A stretch of 64,000 nt of DNA from Aliiglaciecola sp041538045. GTDB taxonomy: Bacteria; Pseudomonadota; Gammaproteobacteria; Enterobacterales; Alteromonadaceae. Below are positions 16,874 through 25,913 of this stretch, in pieces (the first letter of the stretch is position 1; each line of letters begins with the position of its first letter). Under the pieces are notes generated by a model. That model searched no databases, had not been told where the DNA came from, and was given only the letters and a program-made list of their open reading frames with translations. The stretch lies in contig NZ_JBGOSE010000009.1 in assembly GCF_041538045.1 (NCBI RefSeq), positions 1-64,000 on the forward strand, in the 5' to 3' direction. The position numbers and the translations under genes are program-made.

Positions 16874-18505
16874 ATGACACATTATATTTTCGTCACAGGT
16901 GGTGTGGTTTCATCACTTGGAAAAGGTATTGCCGCAGCTTCGTTAGCTGCAATCCTCGAAGCTAGAGGATTGAAAGTTACGATGCTCAAACTGGACCCAT
17001 ACATTAACGTGGATCCGGGCACCATGAGCCCCATTCAGCACGGCGAAGTATTTGTTACCGATGACGGTGCAGAAACAGATTTAGATTTAGGCCACTACGA
17101 ACGATTTATTCGTACCCGTATGACCAAACGTAATAACTTCACCACGGGTCGCGTTTACGAAGAAGTGTTAAAACGTGAAAGACGTGGTGACTACCTAGGC
17201 GCAACCATTCAGGTTATTCCCCATATTACCAACGAAATAAAACGTCGAGTAATAGAAGGAGCAGAAGGTGTAGATGTAGCGATTGTTGAAATTGGCGGGA
17301 CAGTGGGTGATATTGAATCTCAACCGTTTCTTGAAGCCATTCGCCAATTAGGTGCAGAACTTGGGCGCGAACGTGCCATGTATATGCATCTTACCCTAGT
17401 TCCTTACATGGCAGCCTCTGGTGAAGTGAAAACTAAACCCACTCAGCATTCCGTGAAAGAATTACGTTCTATCGGTATTCAACCAGATATTTTGGTTTGC
17501 CGTTCAGAAAGCGCCCTTCCTTCAAACGAGCGTCAAAAGATTGCATTGTTCACTAACGTCCCCGATAAAGCAGTTATCGGTTTAAAAGATGTAGATAGTA
17601 TTTACCGTATACCCGCCGGATTGAAAGCCCAAGGTATGGATGAATTAGTCGTTCAACGTTTTGGTCTAGAATGCCCTGAAGCCGATCTGACCGAATGGGA
17701 ACAAGTTCTATATGCAGAATCTAATCCAAATGACGAAGTCAATATTGGCATGATCGGCAAATATGTAGAATTGCCCGATGCATACAAATCCGTTAATGAA
17801 GCACTAAAACATGCTGGCTTAAAAAATCGTCTTTCAGTTAACATTCGTTATATCGATTCTCAAGATATTGAGAGCAAAGGCGAAAGCGTACTGCAAGATT
17901 TGGATGCGATATTGGTTCCTGGCGGTTTTGGCGAACGTGGCATTGAAGGCAAAATTGCTGCAGCAAAATATGCTCGTGAAAACCAAATACCTTATTTAGG
18001 CATATGCTTAGGCATGCAAGTGGCACTCATCGAGTACGCCAGAAACGTGACAGGCATGACCGATGCCAACAGTACTGAATTTAACCCAGAGACACCTTTC
18101 CCAGTGGTTGGCTTAATTACTGAGTGGCAAGACTCAGACGGCAGTACAGAGGTCAGAGATGAAAGCTCTGACCTTGGTGGTACAATGCGTTTGGGGAGTC
18201 AACTGTGTCATTTAATTCCAGATACAAAGGTTCACCAAACCTATGGCAATACGGAAATTTACGAACGCCATAGACATCGTTATGAAGTGAATAACAATCT
18301 TCGTAGTGAAATCGAAGCATCTGGTTTAGTTGTATCTGGTTTATCTACTGATAAACGTTTGGTTGAGGTAATTGAACTACCTGATCACCCATGGTTTATT
18401 GCAGGCCAGTTCCACCCAGAATTTAACTCTACACCCCGTGACGGCCACCCATTATTTACTGGGTTTGTGCACGCCGCTGGTGAATACCATAAAAATAATA
18501 ATTAA
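16874..18505 (+). CDS. pyrG: CTP synthase
   Basis: A 543-residue CTP synthase that aminates UTP to CTP with glutamine and ATP, the last step of pyrimidine nucleotide synthesis. It begins MTHYIFVTGGVVSSLGKG, the conserved N-terminal P-loop-like motif, so I place the start at 16874; the longer frame to 16808 adds 22 unrelated residues. The synthetase domain (1 to about 265) includes KLDPYINVDPGTMSP; the glutaminase domain has the catalytic Cys in GICLGMQ and His/Glu in GQFHPEF. pyrG-eno is a widespread gammaproteobacterial pair. Confidence 0.98.
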   Translation: MTHYIFVTGGVVSSLGKGIAAASLAAILEARGLKVTMLKLDPYINVDPGTMSPIQHGEVFVTDDGAETDLDLGHYERFIRTRMTKRNNFTTGRVYEEVLKRERRGDYLGATIQVIPHITNEIKRRVIEGAEGVDVAIVEIGGTVGDIESQPFLEAIRQLGAELGRERAMYMHLTLVPYMAASGEVKTKPTQHSVKELRSIGIQPDILVCRSESALPSNERQKIALFTNVPDKAVIGLKDVDSIYRIPAGLKAQGMDELVVQRFGLECPEADLTEWEQVLYAESNPNDEVNIGMIGKYVELPDAYKSVNEALKHAGLKNRLSVNIRYIDSQDIESKGESVLQDLDAILVPGGFGERGIEGKIAAAKYARENQIPYLGICLGMQVALIEYARNVTGMTDANSTEFNPETPFPVVGLITEWQDSDGSTEVRDESSDLGGTMRLGSQLCHLIPDTKVHQTYGNTEIYERHRHRYEVNNNLRSEIEASGLVVSGLSTDKRLVEVIELPDHPWFIAGQFHPEFNSTPRDGHPLFTGFVHAAGEYHKNNN

Positions 18506-18526
18506 AAGAAAAACCAAGCGCCTATT

Positions 18527-18567
18527 CGCATAATAACTATTAGCCTTATCTGAGGCATTATTATGCG
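18527..18567 (+). terminator. Hairpin between pyrG and eno
   Basis: CGCATAATAA (18527-18536) and TTATTATGCG (18558-18567) form a perfect 10-bp stem; flanking AAGC and GCTT could extend it with a bulge. There is no T-run. It may tune read-through from pyrG to eno or mark an mRNA end. Confidence 0.5.
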
Positions 18568-18611
18568 GAGTGCTTAGAACGTAAATTAAACATTTTTATA
18601 AGGCAACAAGA

Positions 18612-19904
18612 ATGGCAAAAATCAGCAAGATTATTGGCCGTGAGGTAATGGACTCGCGTGGTAACCCAACTGTAGAGGCAGACGTTTATTTAGACAGTGG
18701 AGCTTGGGGACGAGCTTGTGCACCTTCTGGTGCATCTACCGGTTCTCGTGAAGCATTGGAACTGCGTGATGGCGATAAATCCAGATACTTAGGTAAAGGT
18801 GTACTTAAAGCCGTTGCTGCTATCAATGGTGACATTCAAGCAGCATTGCTTGGTCAAGATGCACTTGAGCAACGCGCAGTTGATCAAGTGATGATCGACT
18901 TAGATGGAACCGAAAACAAAGAAAAATTTGGGGCTAATGCTATTCTAGCAGTTTCATTGGCAGTAGCGAAAGCTGCGGCAATGGAGAAAAAAGTTCCTTT
19001 ATATCAACACATCTCTGAGCTTAACGGCACACCTGGCCAGTACTCAATGCCAGTTCCAATGATGAATATCATCAATGGTGGCGAGCACGCTGATAATAAC
19101 GTCGATATTCAAGAATTTATGGTTCAGCCGGTAGGCGCACCTAACTTCCGTGAAGCGTTACGTATGGGCGCTGAAATATTTCATAGCTTGAAAAAAGTGT
19201 TGTCTGCTAAAGGCTTGAACACTGCGGTAGGCGATGAAGGTGGTTTTGCACCAAACTTAAGCTCTAACGAAGAAGCCCTTAAGGTTATTATTCAAGCCGT
19301 TGAAGCTGCTGGTTACGTGATGGATAAAGACGTCACTCTAGCCCTAGATTGTGCATCATCTGAGTTTTATGTTGATGACCAGTACAACATGAAAGGCGAA
19401 GGTAAAGTATTCAGTTCTGAAGAGTTCAGTGACTATTTAGCCGACCTATCTGCTAAATATCCAATTATCTCTATTGAAGATGGTTTGGATGAAAGCGATT
19501 GGGATGGTTGGGCTTACCTAACTGGCAAAGTTGGCGATAAAATCCAACTTGTCGGTGATGACTTGTTTGTAACAAACACCAAAATCCTAAAACGCGGTAT
19601 CGATAACGGTGTAGGTAACTCTATTCTTATTAAGTTTAACCAAATCGGTTCACTTTCTGAGACATTAGACGCCATCAAGATGGCTAAAGATGCTGGTTTT
19701 ACAGCCGTTATCTCTCACCGTAGTGGTGAAACTGAAGACGCAACCATTGCTGATTTAGCAGTAGGTACAGCGGCTGGACAAATCAAAACTGGCTCACTTT
19801 GCCGTTCTGATCGTGTAGCTAAGTACAATCAATTGCTACGCATTGAAGAAGCTTTAGGTGACTCAGTTAGTTACGGCGGTCGCGCTGAAATTAAAGGTCA
19901 ATAA
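18612..19904 (+). CDS. eno: Enolase
   Basis: A 430-residue enolase, interconverting 2-phosphoglycerate and phosphoenolpyruvate in glycolysis; in gammaproteobacteria it is also part of the RNA degradosome. The N-terminal motif MDSRGNPTVEADV, substrate-contact segments GANAILAVSLA and GEHADNNVDIQEFM, the catalytic Glu in GDEGGFAPN, metal ligands (DCASSEF, SIEDGLDE, VGDDLFVTN), and the basic residues in HRSGETED are all present. Length matches the family. The ATG follows AAGGCAACAAGA. It is downstream of pyrG on the same strand. Confidence 0.98.
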   Translation: MAKISKIIGREVMDSRGNPTVEADVYLDSGAWGRACAPSGASTGSREALELRDGDKSRYLGKGVLKAVAAINGDIQAALLGQDALEQRAVDQVMIDLDGTENKEKFGANAILAVSLAVAKAAAMEKKVPLYQHISELNGTPGQYSMPVPMMNIINGGEHADNNVDIQEFMVQPVGAPNFREALRMGAEIFHSLKKVLSAKGLNTAVGDEGGFAPNLSSNEEALKVIIQAVEAAGYVMDKDVTLALDCASSEFYVDDQYNMKGEGKVFSSEEFSDYLADLSAKYPIISIEDGLDESDWDGWAYLTGKVGDKIQLVGDDLFVTNTKILKRGIDNGVGNSILIKFNQIGSLSETLDAIKMAKDAGFTAVISHRSGETEDATIADLAVGTAAGQIKTGSLCRSDRVAKYNQLLRIEEALGDSVSYGGRAEIKGQ

Positions 19905-19913
19905 AGTCTAATG

Positions 19914-19949
19914 AGCATGTACCAGCTTCAGTTTTATCTGGTACATGCT
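19914..19949 (+). terminator. 12-bp perfect hairpin after eno
   Basis: AGCATGTACCAG (19914-19925) and CTGGTACATGCT (19938-19949) form a 12-bp uninterrupted stem with a 12-base loop, starting 10 bases past the eno stop. No T-run follows, so it may protect the abundant eno mRNA or work with Rho. It lies immediately upstream of the next small gene. Confidence 0.6.
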
Positions 19950-19984
19950 TACAACTACTCTAATTGTCTGATATAAATCAGATA

Positions 19985-20626
19985 ATGTCCGATACCAATC
20001 ATCAACAACAAGTTGATATATTCGCCTCAGATCAAAGACAGCGCCATTTTGCCGAGCTGTGTAATGCCCTGTATGAAAGAGAATTGCATTCACTAAGCAA
20101 AAATGCGCCGAATAATATACGTTTGTTACAGCGTCGTTTGTCAGGTTTACCCTACCATATTAAAAATGCCGCCGAGTACCTACTCGCTCAAGACTATCCA
20201 ATCCAAGTGGACATCCACAATGGTAGTTGGCAGGCCAAACAATCGGCTAAATGTGTAAGTAGCAAATATGATGAGGAAAAATCATTTGTTTGGTTCAGCA
20301 ATTATGCGCGTATGGGTCTACCCTCGCCGATATGTATCAATGACATGGGAATTGAAACCATTGAGCTAGATTCTGTGGATAGAATCGATAAAGAGCAGCA
20401 TAAACTGCACTTCAATAAACATGGCTGGTTTGATTTCAATGGAACTTATTTAGATAAGTGTGAACATTCACTGCAAAGCAAAACCTTGTTGATCCCAAAT
20501 AAAAGTAATATCACTGCAGCATGTTGTGGGCATAGCTGGAATCACAAAGGAAAAACCATTCCTCGAACCCTCAGCTTAAGAGAATTATTATTATCCACAA
20601 CCATCAATTGGAAAACGTATAAATAA
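19985..20626 (+). CDS. Hypothetical protein between eno and the leucine operon
   Basis: A 213-residue soluble protein I do not recognise. I start it at the ATG 19985; an in-frame TTG at 19964 is the alternative. It has no signal peptide or membrane segment. Visible features are an N-terminal helical part (RQRHFAELCNALYERELHSL, RLLQRRLSGLPYHIKNAAEYLLAQ), a middle part with IDMGIE-like acidic motifs, and a C-terminal CCGHSWNHKG with paired Cys and His that might bind metal. It is alone on the plus strand; nothing in the context indicates function. Confidence 0.65.
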   Translation: MSDTNHQQQVDIFASDQRQRHFAELCNALYERELHSLSKNAPNNIRLLQRRLSGLPYHIKNAAEYLLAQDYPIQVDIHNGSWQAKQSAKCVSSKYDEEKSFVWFSNYARMGLPSPICINDMGIETIELDSVDRIDKEQHKLHFNKHGWFDFNGTYLDKCEHSLQSKTLLIPNKSNITAACCGHSWNHKGKTIPRTLSLRELLLSTTINWKTYK

Positions 20627-20877
20627 TTAACTTGAGGTCGGCATAAACAACCTCAAATCAATACACCCCAAAAACCCGTTCAATAAGTAAACAAATTTCC
20701 ATTTTAGTTACTTTTTGCCATAAAAATGCATAATATTCCGTTGCTTATCCCTAGTTAAGGTTAGTTATTCCAAAGCGATATATAAGGATTTATTAACTAA
20801 GCTTGACGCATAGGCTGATAAAGGATACAAATACATCACTAGAGAATTTACTCTAAATTTGATTAATTGAGAGCAAT
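20627..20877 (+). promoter_or_regulatory. Presumed promoter region of the leu operon
   Basis: No gene lies between the hypothetical gene and the leu leader peptide. The region is AT-rich and must hold the leu promoter, with candidate -10 hexamers such as TAATAT near 20731; I could not pair one with a convincing -35. No dyad operator was evident. Confidence 0.35.
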
Positions 20878-20943
20878 GTGGCTTTACATAAAATAGCGTT
20901 ACTAAACATCCTACTACTTCTGGCAGCGAGACTGCACGGGTAG
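20878..20943 (+). CDS. leuL: leu operon leader peptide (Leu-rich, 21 residues)
   Basis: A 21-codon frame, GTG at 20878 to TAG at 20941-20943, encodes VALHKIALLNILLLLAARLHG (the first residue read as Met). Eight of 21 codons are Leu, four in a row (CTA CTA CTT CTG). A GAGAG ribosome site lies 4 bases upstream. It ends exactly on the first arm of the attenuator: the last codons and stop contain GCACGGGT. This is the classical arrangement of an amino-acid biosynthetic leader peptide whose translation senses charged tRNA-Leu. An overlapping ATG at 20876 gives only six residues in another frame. Confidence 0.85.
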   Translation: MALHKIALLNILLLLAARLHG

Positions 20944-20994
20944 GTTGTAAATGTCACAACTGATTTTAAAACCCGTGCAACGCACGGGTTTTTT
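20934..20994 (+). promoter_or_regulatory. Transcription attenuator of leuABCD
   Basis: ACCCGTGC (20971-20978) can pair with either of two identical GCACGGGT segments. Pairing with the downstream copy (20982-20989) makes a terminator with a 3-base loop and a six-T tract to 20994; pairing with the upstream copy (20934-20941), inside the leader frame, prevents it. A ribosome stalled at the Leu codons (20911-20922 region) would leave the upstream copy free and allow read-through; one that reaches the stop codon would cover it and cause termination. A small GTTGT/ACAAC hairpin lies between them (20944-20960). The sequence is direct evidence; the mechanism is inferred from known leader attenuators. 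Confidence 0.87.
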
Positions 20995-21026
20995 GTATGG
21001 GCAATATACTTAACAGGAGAAAAAAT

Positions 21027-22586
21027 ATGTCTAATCAAGTGAAAATATTTGATACAACCTTGCGTGATGGCGAACAAGCACTGCCCGCAAGTCTCACTGT
21101 TAAAGAAAAGCTGCAAATAGCATTTGCCATTGAACGTTTAGGCGTCGATATTATTGAAGCTGGCTTTCCAGTATCTTCACCTGGTGATTTTGCATCGGTA
21201 CAAAGTATTGCCAGAGAAATCAAAAACGCCACTGTTTGCGGTTTATCTAGAGCCCTTGAAAAAGATATTGACGCCTGCGGCGAAGCCTTAAAGGTTGCCG
21301 ATCAATTTCGGATTCATACCTTTATCGCTACCTCTGATATCCATGTTGGGGCAAAGCTTAAAAAATCCCAGGACGAAGTAGTTGAAATGGCCGTGCACGC
21401 CATAAAACACGCTCGCCGCTATACCGACGACGTAGAATTTTCTTGCGAAGATGCAGGCCGCACACATATCGATTACTTGTGCAGTATGGTCGAAGCGGCT
21501 ATCAACGCTGGTGCAACAACCGTTAATATCCCAGATACAGTTGGTTATACAACACCTACTGAGTTTGGCGGAATCATTCAAAACCTATTTAACCGTGTCC
21601 CAAATATCGATAAAGCGATTATCTCAGTACATTGTCACAATGATTTGGGTTTAGCTGTGGCCAACTCCTTAGCTGCCGTTGAAAATGGCGCTCGACAAGT
21701 TGAAGCGACCATAAACGGCATAGGAGAACGAGCAGGTAACTGCTCACTTGAAGAAATTTCTATGATTTTGCAAACCCGCAAAGCCATGTTGGGATTACAA
21801 ACTAATATCAATTCCAATGAAATTTCCCGCACCTCAAAATTAGTTAGCCAGTTGTGTAACATGCCAGTACAGGCCAACAAAGCTATCGTTGGCGCTAATG
21901 CATTTAGTCACTCCTCTGGTATTCACCAAGATGGTGTACTTAAAGCACAAAACACTTATGAAATCATGACCCCTGAGAGTGTCGGGATTAACAAAAACAA
22001 CTTGAACCTAACCTCTCGTTCAGGTCGACATGTGATTAAGCATCGATTGACTGAGTTAGGTTATAAACAAAGCGATTATGACTTGGAAGCTATTTACGGC
22101 GCATTTTTGAAATTGGCAGATAAAAAAGGTCAGGTATTTGATTACGATTTAGAAGCTCTATTGTTTTTTGATCAACAAAAGCAAGACCAAGCGCATTTCG
22201 AATTGCTGTATTTACAAGCGAATTCAGGGCGGGAGATTATTCCTAGCGCCACCGTAAAAATGCGTGTTGGTGACACAGAAATCACCGAGTCGGCCGTCGG
22301 AAATGGACCTGTAGATGCGGCGTTTAATGCCATTACAAAAGCCATTGGTCACAGCCGAGTCGAGGTGGTTGATTTCAAATTAGATTCCAAAGGTGAAGGG
22401 GCTGATGCATTAGCGCAAGTAAGCCTAATTGCTGAATATAACGGTCGCCGTTTCAACGGTATCGGCCTTGCCACAGATATAGTGGAATCAGGCGTCAAAG
22501 CTCTAATTTATGTGTTGAACAACACACATTTAGCTGATCAAATTGATCAACAAAAGAAACAACAAATAAAAATTGCAGGGGTTTAA
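21027..22586 (+). CDS. leuA: 2-isopropylmalate synthase
   Basis: A 519-residue LeuA that condenses 2-oxoisovalerate with acetyl-CoA, the committed step of leucine synthesis. It has the HMGL-like TIM barrel with FDTTLRDGEQALPASL at the start, the metal site HCHNDLGLAVANSLAA, GIGERAGNCSLEE, and HSSGIHQDGVLK, and a C-terminal regulatory domain for leucine feedback inhibition. The start at 21027 has AGGAGA upstream; an in-frame upstream Met is ten codons earlier without a site. First structural gene of leuABCD, behind a Leu-rich leader attenuator. Confidence 0.97.
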   Translation: MSNQVKIFDTTLRDGEQALPASLTVKEKLQIAFAIERLGVDIIEAGFPVSSPGDFASVQSIAREIKNATVCGLSRALEKDIDACGEALKVADQFRIHTFIATSDIHVGAKLKKSQDEVVEMAVHAIKHARRYTDDVEFSCEDAGRTHIDYLCSMVEAAINAGATTVNIPDTVGYTTPTEFGGIIQNLFNRVPNIDKAIISVHCHNDLGLAVANSLAAVENGARQVEATINGIGERAGNCSLEEISMILQTRKAMLGLQTNINSNEISRTSKLVSQLCNMPVQANKAIVGANAFSHSSGIHQDGVLKAQNTYEIMTPESVGINKNNLNLTSRSGRHVIKHRLTELGYKQSDYDLEAIYGAFLKLADKKGQVFDYDLEALLFFDQQKQDQAHFELLYLQANSGREIIPSATVKMRVGDTEITESAVGNGPVDAAFNAITKAIGHSRVEVVDFKLDSKGEGADALAQVSLIAEYNGRRFNGIGLATDIVESGVKALIYVLNNTHLADQIDQQKKQQIKIAGV

Positions 22587-22593
22587 TAAGTAC

Positions 22594-23700
22594 ATGTCTA
22601 ATTATGAAGTTGCCGTTTTACCAGGAGACGGTATAGGTCCAGAAATCATGGCTGAGGCTAGAAAAGTACTCAGTGCAGTTGAAAAAACCTGTGGATTGTC
22701 ATTTACTCTGAACGAGTATGATGTGGGTGGATTAGCCATCGATAATCATGGCACAGCACTACCTGAGTATACGTTGAAGGGCTGCGAACAGGCAGACGCA
22801 ATTTTGTTTGGCTCTATTGGCGGCCCAAAGTGGGACAGTTTACCTCTAGAACAACGTCCAGAAAGAGCAGCTCTACTTGCGTTGCGTGGTCATTTCGATT
22901 TATTCAGTAATTTACGACCTGCAAAAATATACGCTGGCTTAGAGTCATTATCTCCCCTTCGCGCAGACATCGCCGCAAGCGGGTTTGATGTCTTAGTTAT
23001 CAGAGAACTCACCAGCGGCATTTATTTTGGTCAACCTAAGGGGTTAGAAGGCGAAGGTGAAGAGCAGTTTGCTTATGACACCATGCGTTACTCAAAACGT
23101 GAAATACGTCGTATTGCTAAAAGTGCCTTTGAAGCAGCGATGAAACGCGGCAAAAAAGTGACCTCAGTCGACAAAGCAAATGTGCTTGTTTGTTCACGAT
23201 TATGGCGTGAAGTAACCGAAGAAGTAGCAAAAGACTACCCAGAAGTGCAACTGGAACATATCTACATTGATAACGCCACCATGCAATTGCTGCGTTACCC
23301 TAACGAATTTGATGTGATGCTGTGTTCTAATTTGTTCGGTGACATCATTTCTGATGAGTGCGCGATGATTACCGGCTCCATGGGGCTACTGCCTTCGGCG
23401 AGTGTCAACGAGAGCGGGTTTGGTATGTTTGAACCTGCTGGCGGCTCAGCACCGGACATCGCCGGTAAAGGCATTGCAAACCCTATTGCGCAAATATTGT
23501 CTGCTTCAATGATGCTGCGTTATAGCTTGAATCAAGGCGACGCTGCAGATCAAATTGATAATGCGGTACGAAAAACATTAGCTGAGGGTGTATTAACTGG
23601 AGAGCTACTTCCCCCAGAACAACGTCACCTAGCAAAAACGACATCACAAGTGGGTGATGCTATTTGTCAGCACATCTTATTAGCAGCACAAAATAGCTAA
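22594..23700 (+). CDS. leuB: 3-isopropylmalate dehydrogenase
   Basis: A 368-residue NAD-dependent dehydrogenase, converting 3-isopropylmalate to 2-oxoisocaproate with loss of CO2. It begins NYEVAVLPGDGIGPEIMAEA, with the SIGGPKWDSLP, LFSNLRPAKIY, RELTSGIYFGQPKG and GDIISDECAMITGSMGLLPSAS motifs of the IMDH/isocitrate dehydrogenase family, and the NAD-binding EPAGGSAPDIAGKGIANPIA segment. I use the ATG at 22594, seven bases after leuA. Second structural gene of the operon. Confidence 0.97.
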   Translation: MSNYEVAVLPGDGIGPEIMAEARKVLSAVEKTCGLSFTLNEYDVGGLAIDNHGTALPEYTLKGCEQADAILFGSIGGPKWDSLPLEQRPERAALLALRGHFDLFSNLRPAKIYAGLESLSPLRADIAASGFDVLVIRELTSGIYFGQPKGLEGEGEEQFAYDTMRYSKREIRRIAKSAFEAAMKRGKKVTSVDKANVLVCSRLWREVTEEVAKDYPEVQLEHIYIDNATMQLLRYPNEFDVMLCSNLFGDIISDECAMITGSMGLLPSASVNESGFGMFEPAGGSAPDIAGKGIANPIAQILSASMMLRYSLNQGDAADQIDNAVRKTLAEGVLTGELLPPEQRHLAKTTSQVGDAICQHILLAAQNS

Positions 23701-23742
23701 AAAATTGACCGTAAGGCTGAGATTTTAATTTAGGAACTAAAA

Positions 23743-25137
23743 ATGACAAAATCATTATATGACAAAATTTGGGAGTCCCATATTGTCGATCAATTGGGTG
23801 AAGATAATCTTATTTATATCGATCGTCACTTGATCCACGAAGTCACCACGCCACAAGCATTTGCAGGGTTAAATGAAAAAGGACGTAAAGTTAGATGTCC
23901 CCAAAAAACCTTTGCAACTATGGACCATAGTATTTCGACTCGCTCCTTAGCAATAGATGCTTGCGGACCAGAAAATCAATTGCAGCTACAGACCCTTGCC
24001 AATAACTGTAAAGAACACGGTATTGAATTATTCCCTGTAGGACATCAAAAGCAAGGTATCGTCCATGTAATGGGCCCTGAACTTGGCTTAATTCTACCCG
24101 GTATGACCGTGGTCTGTGGTGATTCACATACTGCAACTCACGGAGCCTTTGGCGCACTTGCATTTGGTATTGGTACCTCACAAGTTGAGCATGTATTGTC
24201 TACCCAAACATTAAAGCAGAGCAAAGCTAAGAGTATGCTAATTAATGTGAATGGCAAGTTACCCATTGGCATTACCGCAAAGGACATAATTCTCGCCATT
24301 ATCGGTGAAATTAGCCATGCTGGAGCAACTGGTTATGTTATCGAATATGCCGGAGAAGCTATTCGTGGTTTATCCATGGAAGAGCGCATGACCGTCTGTA
24401 ACATGACCATTGAAGCGGGCGCAAAAGCAGGTTTTATTGCCCCTGATGAGACGACTTTTGAGTACATTAAAGGCCGCGAATATGCGCCAACAGGTGAAAC
24501 CTGGGATAATGCAGTTGCCTACTGGAAAACCTTACATTCAGATGATGGCGCGCACTTTGATAAAGTAGTTGAATTACAGGCAAAAGATATTGCTCCACAG
24601 GTAACTTGGGGAACCAATCCCGGTCAAGTAACGGGTATTACCAACACGGTTCCAACACCAGAAGACTACAGCGATCCAATTGAACGTGAGTCAGCTAGCA
24701 AAGCTTTAGCTTATATGGATTTAAAAGCAGGTACTAAGCTGACCGAGGTAGCCATCAATAATGTATTTATCGGTTCTTGTACTAATAGTCGAATCGAAGA
24801 TTTGCGCTCTGCCGCCCAAATTGCTAAAAAGGGTAAAGTAGCCGATGGTGTGACTGCCATAGTTGTTCCAGGCTCAGTTTCCGTGAAACAACAAGCAGAA
24901 GAAGAAAAACTCGACAAGATTTTCATTGATGCAGGTTTTGAATGGCGTTTACCAGGATGCTCAATGTGTTTGGGTATGAATGATGACATTCTCAAAGCAG
25001 GCGATAGATGTGCCTCAACCAGTAATCGAAATTTTGAAGGTCGCCAAGGCCGTGGGGCTAGAACCCACCTAGTTTCTCCAGCAATGGCAGCGGCAGCTGC
25101 GATCACTGGTCACTTCACTGATGTACGAGATTTGTAG
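23743..25137 (+). CDS. leuC: 3-isopropylmalate dehydratase large subunit
   Basis: A 464-residue aconitase-family subunit with an Fe-S cluster; with LeuD it isomerises 2- to 3-isopropylmalate. Cluster cysteines are in VFIGSCTNSRIEDLR and LPGCSMCLGMNDD. Substrate-loop motifs TMDHSISTR and VVCGDSHTATHGAFGALAFGIGTSQVEHV are intact. It is 42 bases after leuB and ends six bases before leuD, with the leuD ribosome site overlapping its end. Confidence 0.97.
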   Translation: MTKSLYDKIWESHIVDQLGEDNLIYIDRHLIHEVTTPQAFAGLNEKGRKVRCPQKTFATMDHSISTRSLAIDACGPENQLQLQTLANNCKEHGIELFPVGHQKQGIVHVMGPELGLILPGMTVVCGDSHTATHGAFGALAFGIGTSQVEHVLSTQTLKQSKAKSMLINVNGKLPIGITAKDIILAIIGEISHAGATGYVIEYAGEAIRGLSMEERMTVCNMTIEAGAKAGFIAPDETTFEYIKGREYAPTGETWDNAVAYWKTLHSDDGAHFDKVVELQAKDIAPQVTWGTNPGQVTGITNTVPTPEDYSDPIERESASKALAYMDLKAGTKLTEVAINNVFIGSCTNSRIEDLRSAAQIAKKGKVADGVTAIVVPGSVSVKQQAEEEKLDKIFIDAGFEWRLPGCSMCLGMNDDILKAGDRCASTSNRNFEGRQGRGARTHLVSPAMAAAAAITGHFTDVRDL

Positions 25138-25143
25138 GAGTAA

Positions 25144-25749
25144 ATGATGACAGGATTCACAACCCATTTAGGTACCGCAGCCCCACTTGATCAAGCCAAT
25201 GTAGATACAGATCAAATTATTCCAAAGCAATTTTTGACTGGAGTAACTCGTACAGGTTACGGCAAACATTTGTTTCACGACTGGCGCTATTTAGATTTAC
25301 ACGAAAAAGAAGTCAACCCAGAGTTCGCCCTAACAAAACCTGAATATCAGGGTGCTAGCATTCTCCTTGCTCGTGAGAATTTTGGCTGCGGTTCAAGTCG
25401 TGAACATGCGCCTTGGGCACTTGCTGATTTTGGTTATAGCGTGATTATAGCCACCAGTTTCGCAGACATTTTTTATGGAAACTGTATCAATAACCAACTG
25501 TTGCCAATCAGCCTTAGCAATGAGGAAATGAACAACCTTTTTGCTTTGGTTAAAGACAAGCCTGATACACAAATTTTCATTGACTTACCTAATCAAACAG
25601 TCAAAGTAGCTGAACAGGAATATCACTTTGATATCCCTGAACATCATAAAACCAATTTGATTAAGGGACTTGATGCTATCGGTCAAACGTTAGAGCTTGA
25701 CGATAAAATTTTAGATTACGAAAATAATGCACTAGCTTGGTTAAGATAG
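25144..25749 (+). CDS. leuD: 3-isopropylmalate dehydratase small subunit
   Basis: A 201-residue swivel-domain partner of LeuC, full length for the family. It has the conserved DQANVDTDQIIPKQFLT start, the substrate-binding NFGCGSSREHAPWALADFGY and SFADIFYGNCINNQLLPI motifs. GGAG lies at the leuC stop; translation starts at one of two adjacent ATGs (25144 or 25147). Last gene of leuABCD, followed by a terminator-like hairpin. Confidence 0.97.
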   Translation: MMTGFTTHLGTAAPLDQANVDTDQIIPKQFLTGVTRTGYGKHLFHDWRYLDLHEKEVNPEFALTKPEYQGASILLARENFGCGSSREHAPWALADFGYSVIIATSFADIFYGNCINNQLLPISLSNEEMNNLFALVKDKPDTQIFIDLPNQTVKVAEQEYHFDIPEHHKTNLIKGLDAIGQTLELDDKILDYENNALAWLR

Positions 25750-25762
25750 TTCTCATGCAATC

Positions 25763-25811
25763 AAAGCATCTTGGTTTAATGGAGTGAAATCTTTACCTAG
25801 ATGCTTTTTTT
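25763..25811 (+). terminator. Terminator after leuABCD
   Basis: AAAGCATCT (25763-25771) pairs with AGATGCTTT (25799-25807), extendable by GG/CC with one mismatch, and is followed by a T-run to 25811. The loop is long (about 25 bases), so efficiency may be moderate. Confidence 0.7.
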
Positions 25812-25913
25812 AAGTTAGAAAGCACCATTTAAATGAAGATTTGACATTGCTATTGGGATAAAATGCAGTGCAATTTAAAATTTTAAAAAGTCTGTTGGGA
25901 GTTCAGGGAAGTA

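Noticed and set aside
20876..20896. A six-codon leader starting at ATG 20876
   Set aside because: It contains one Leu codon, whereas the overlapping GTG frame has eight and ends at the attenuator arm.
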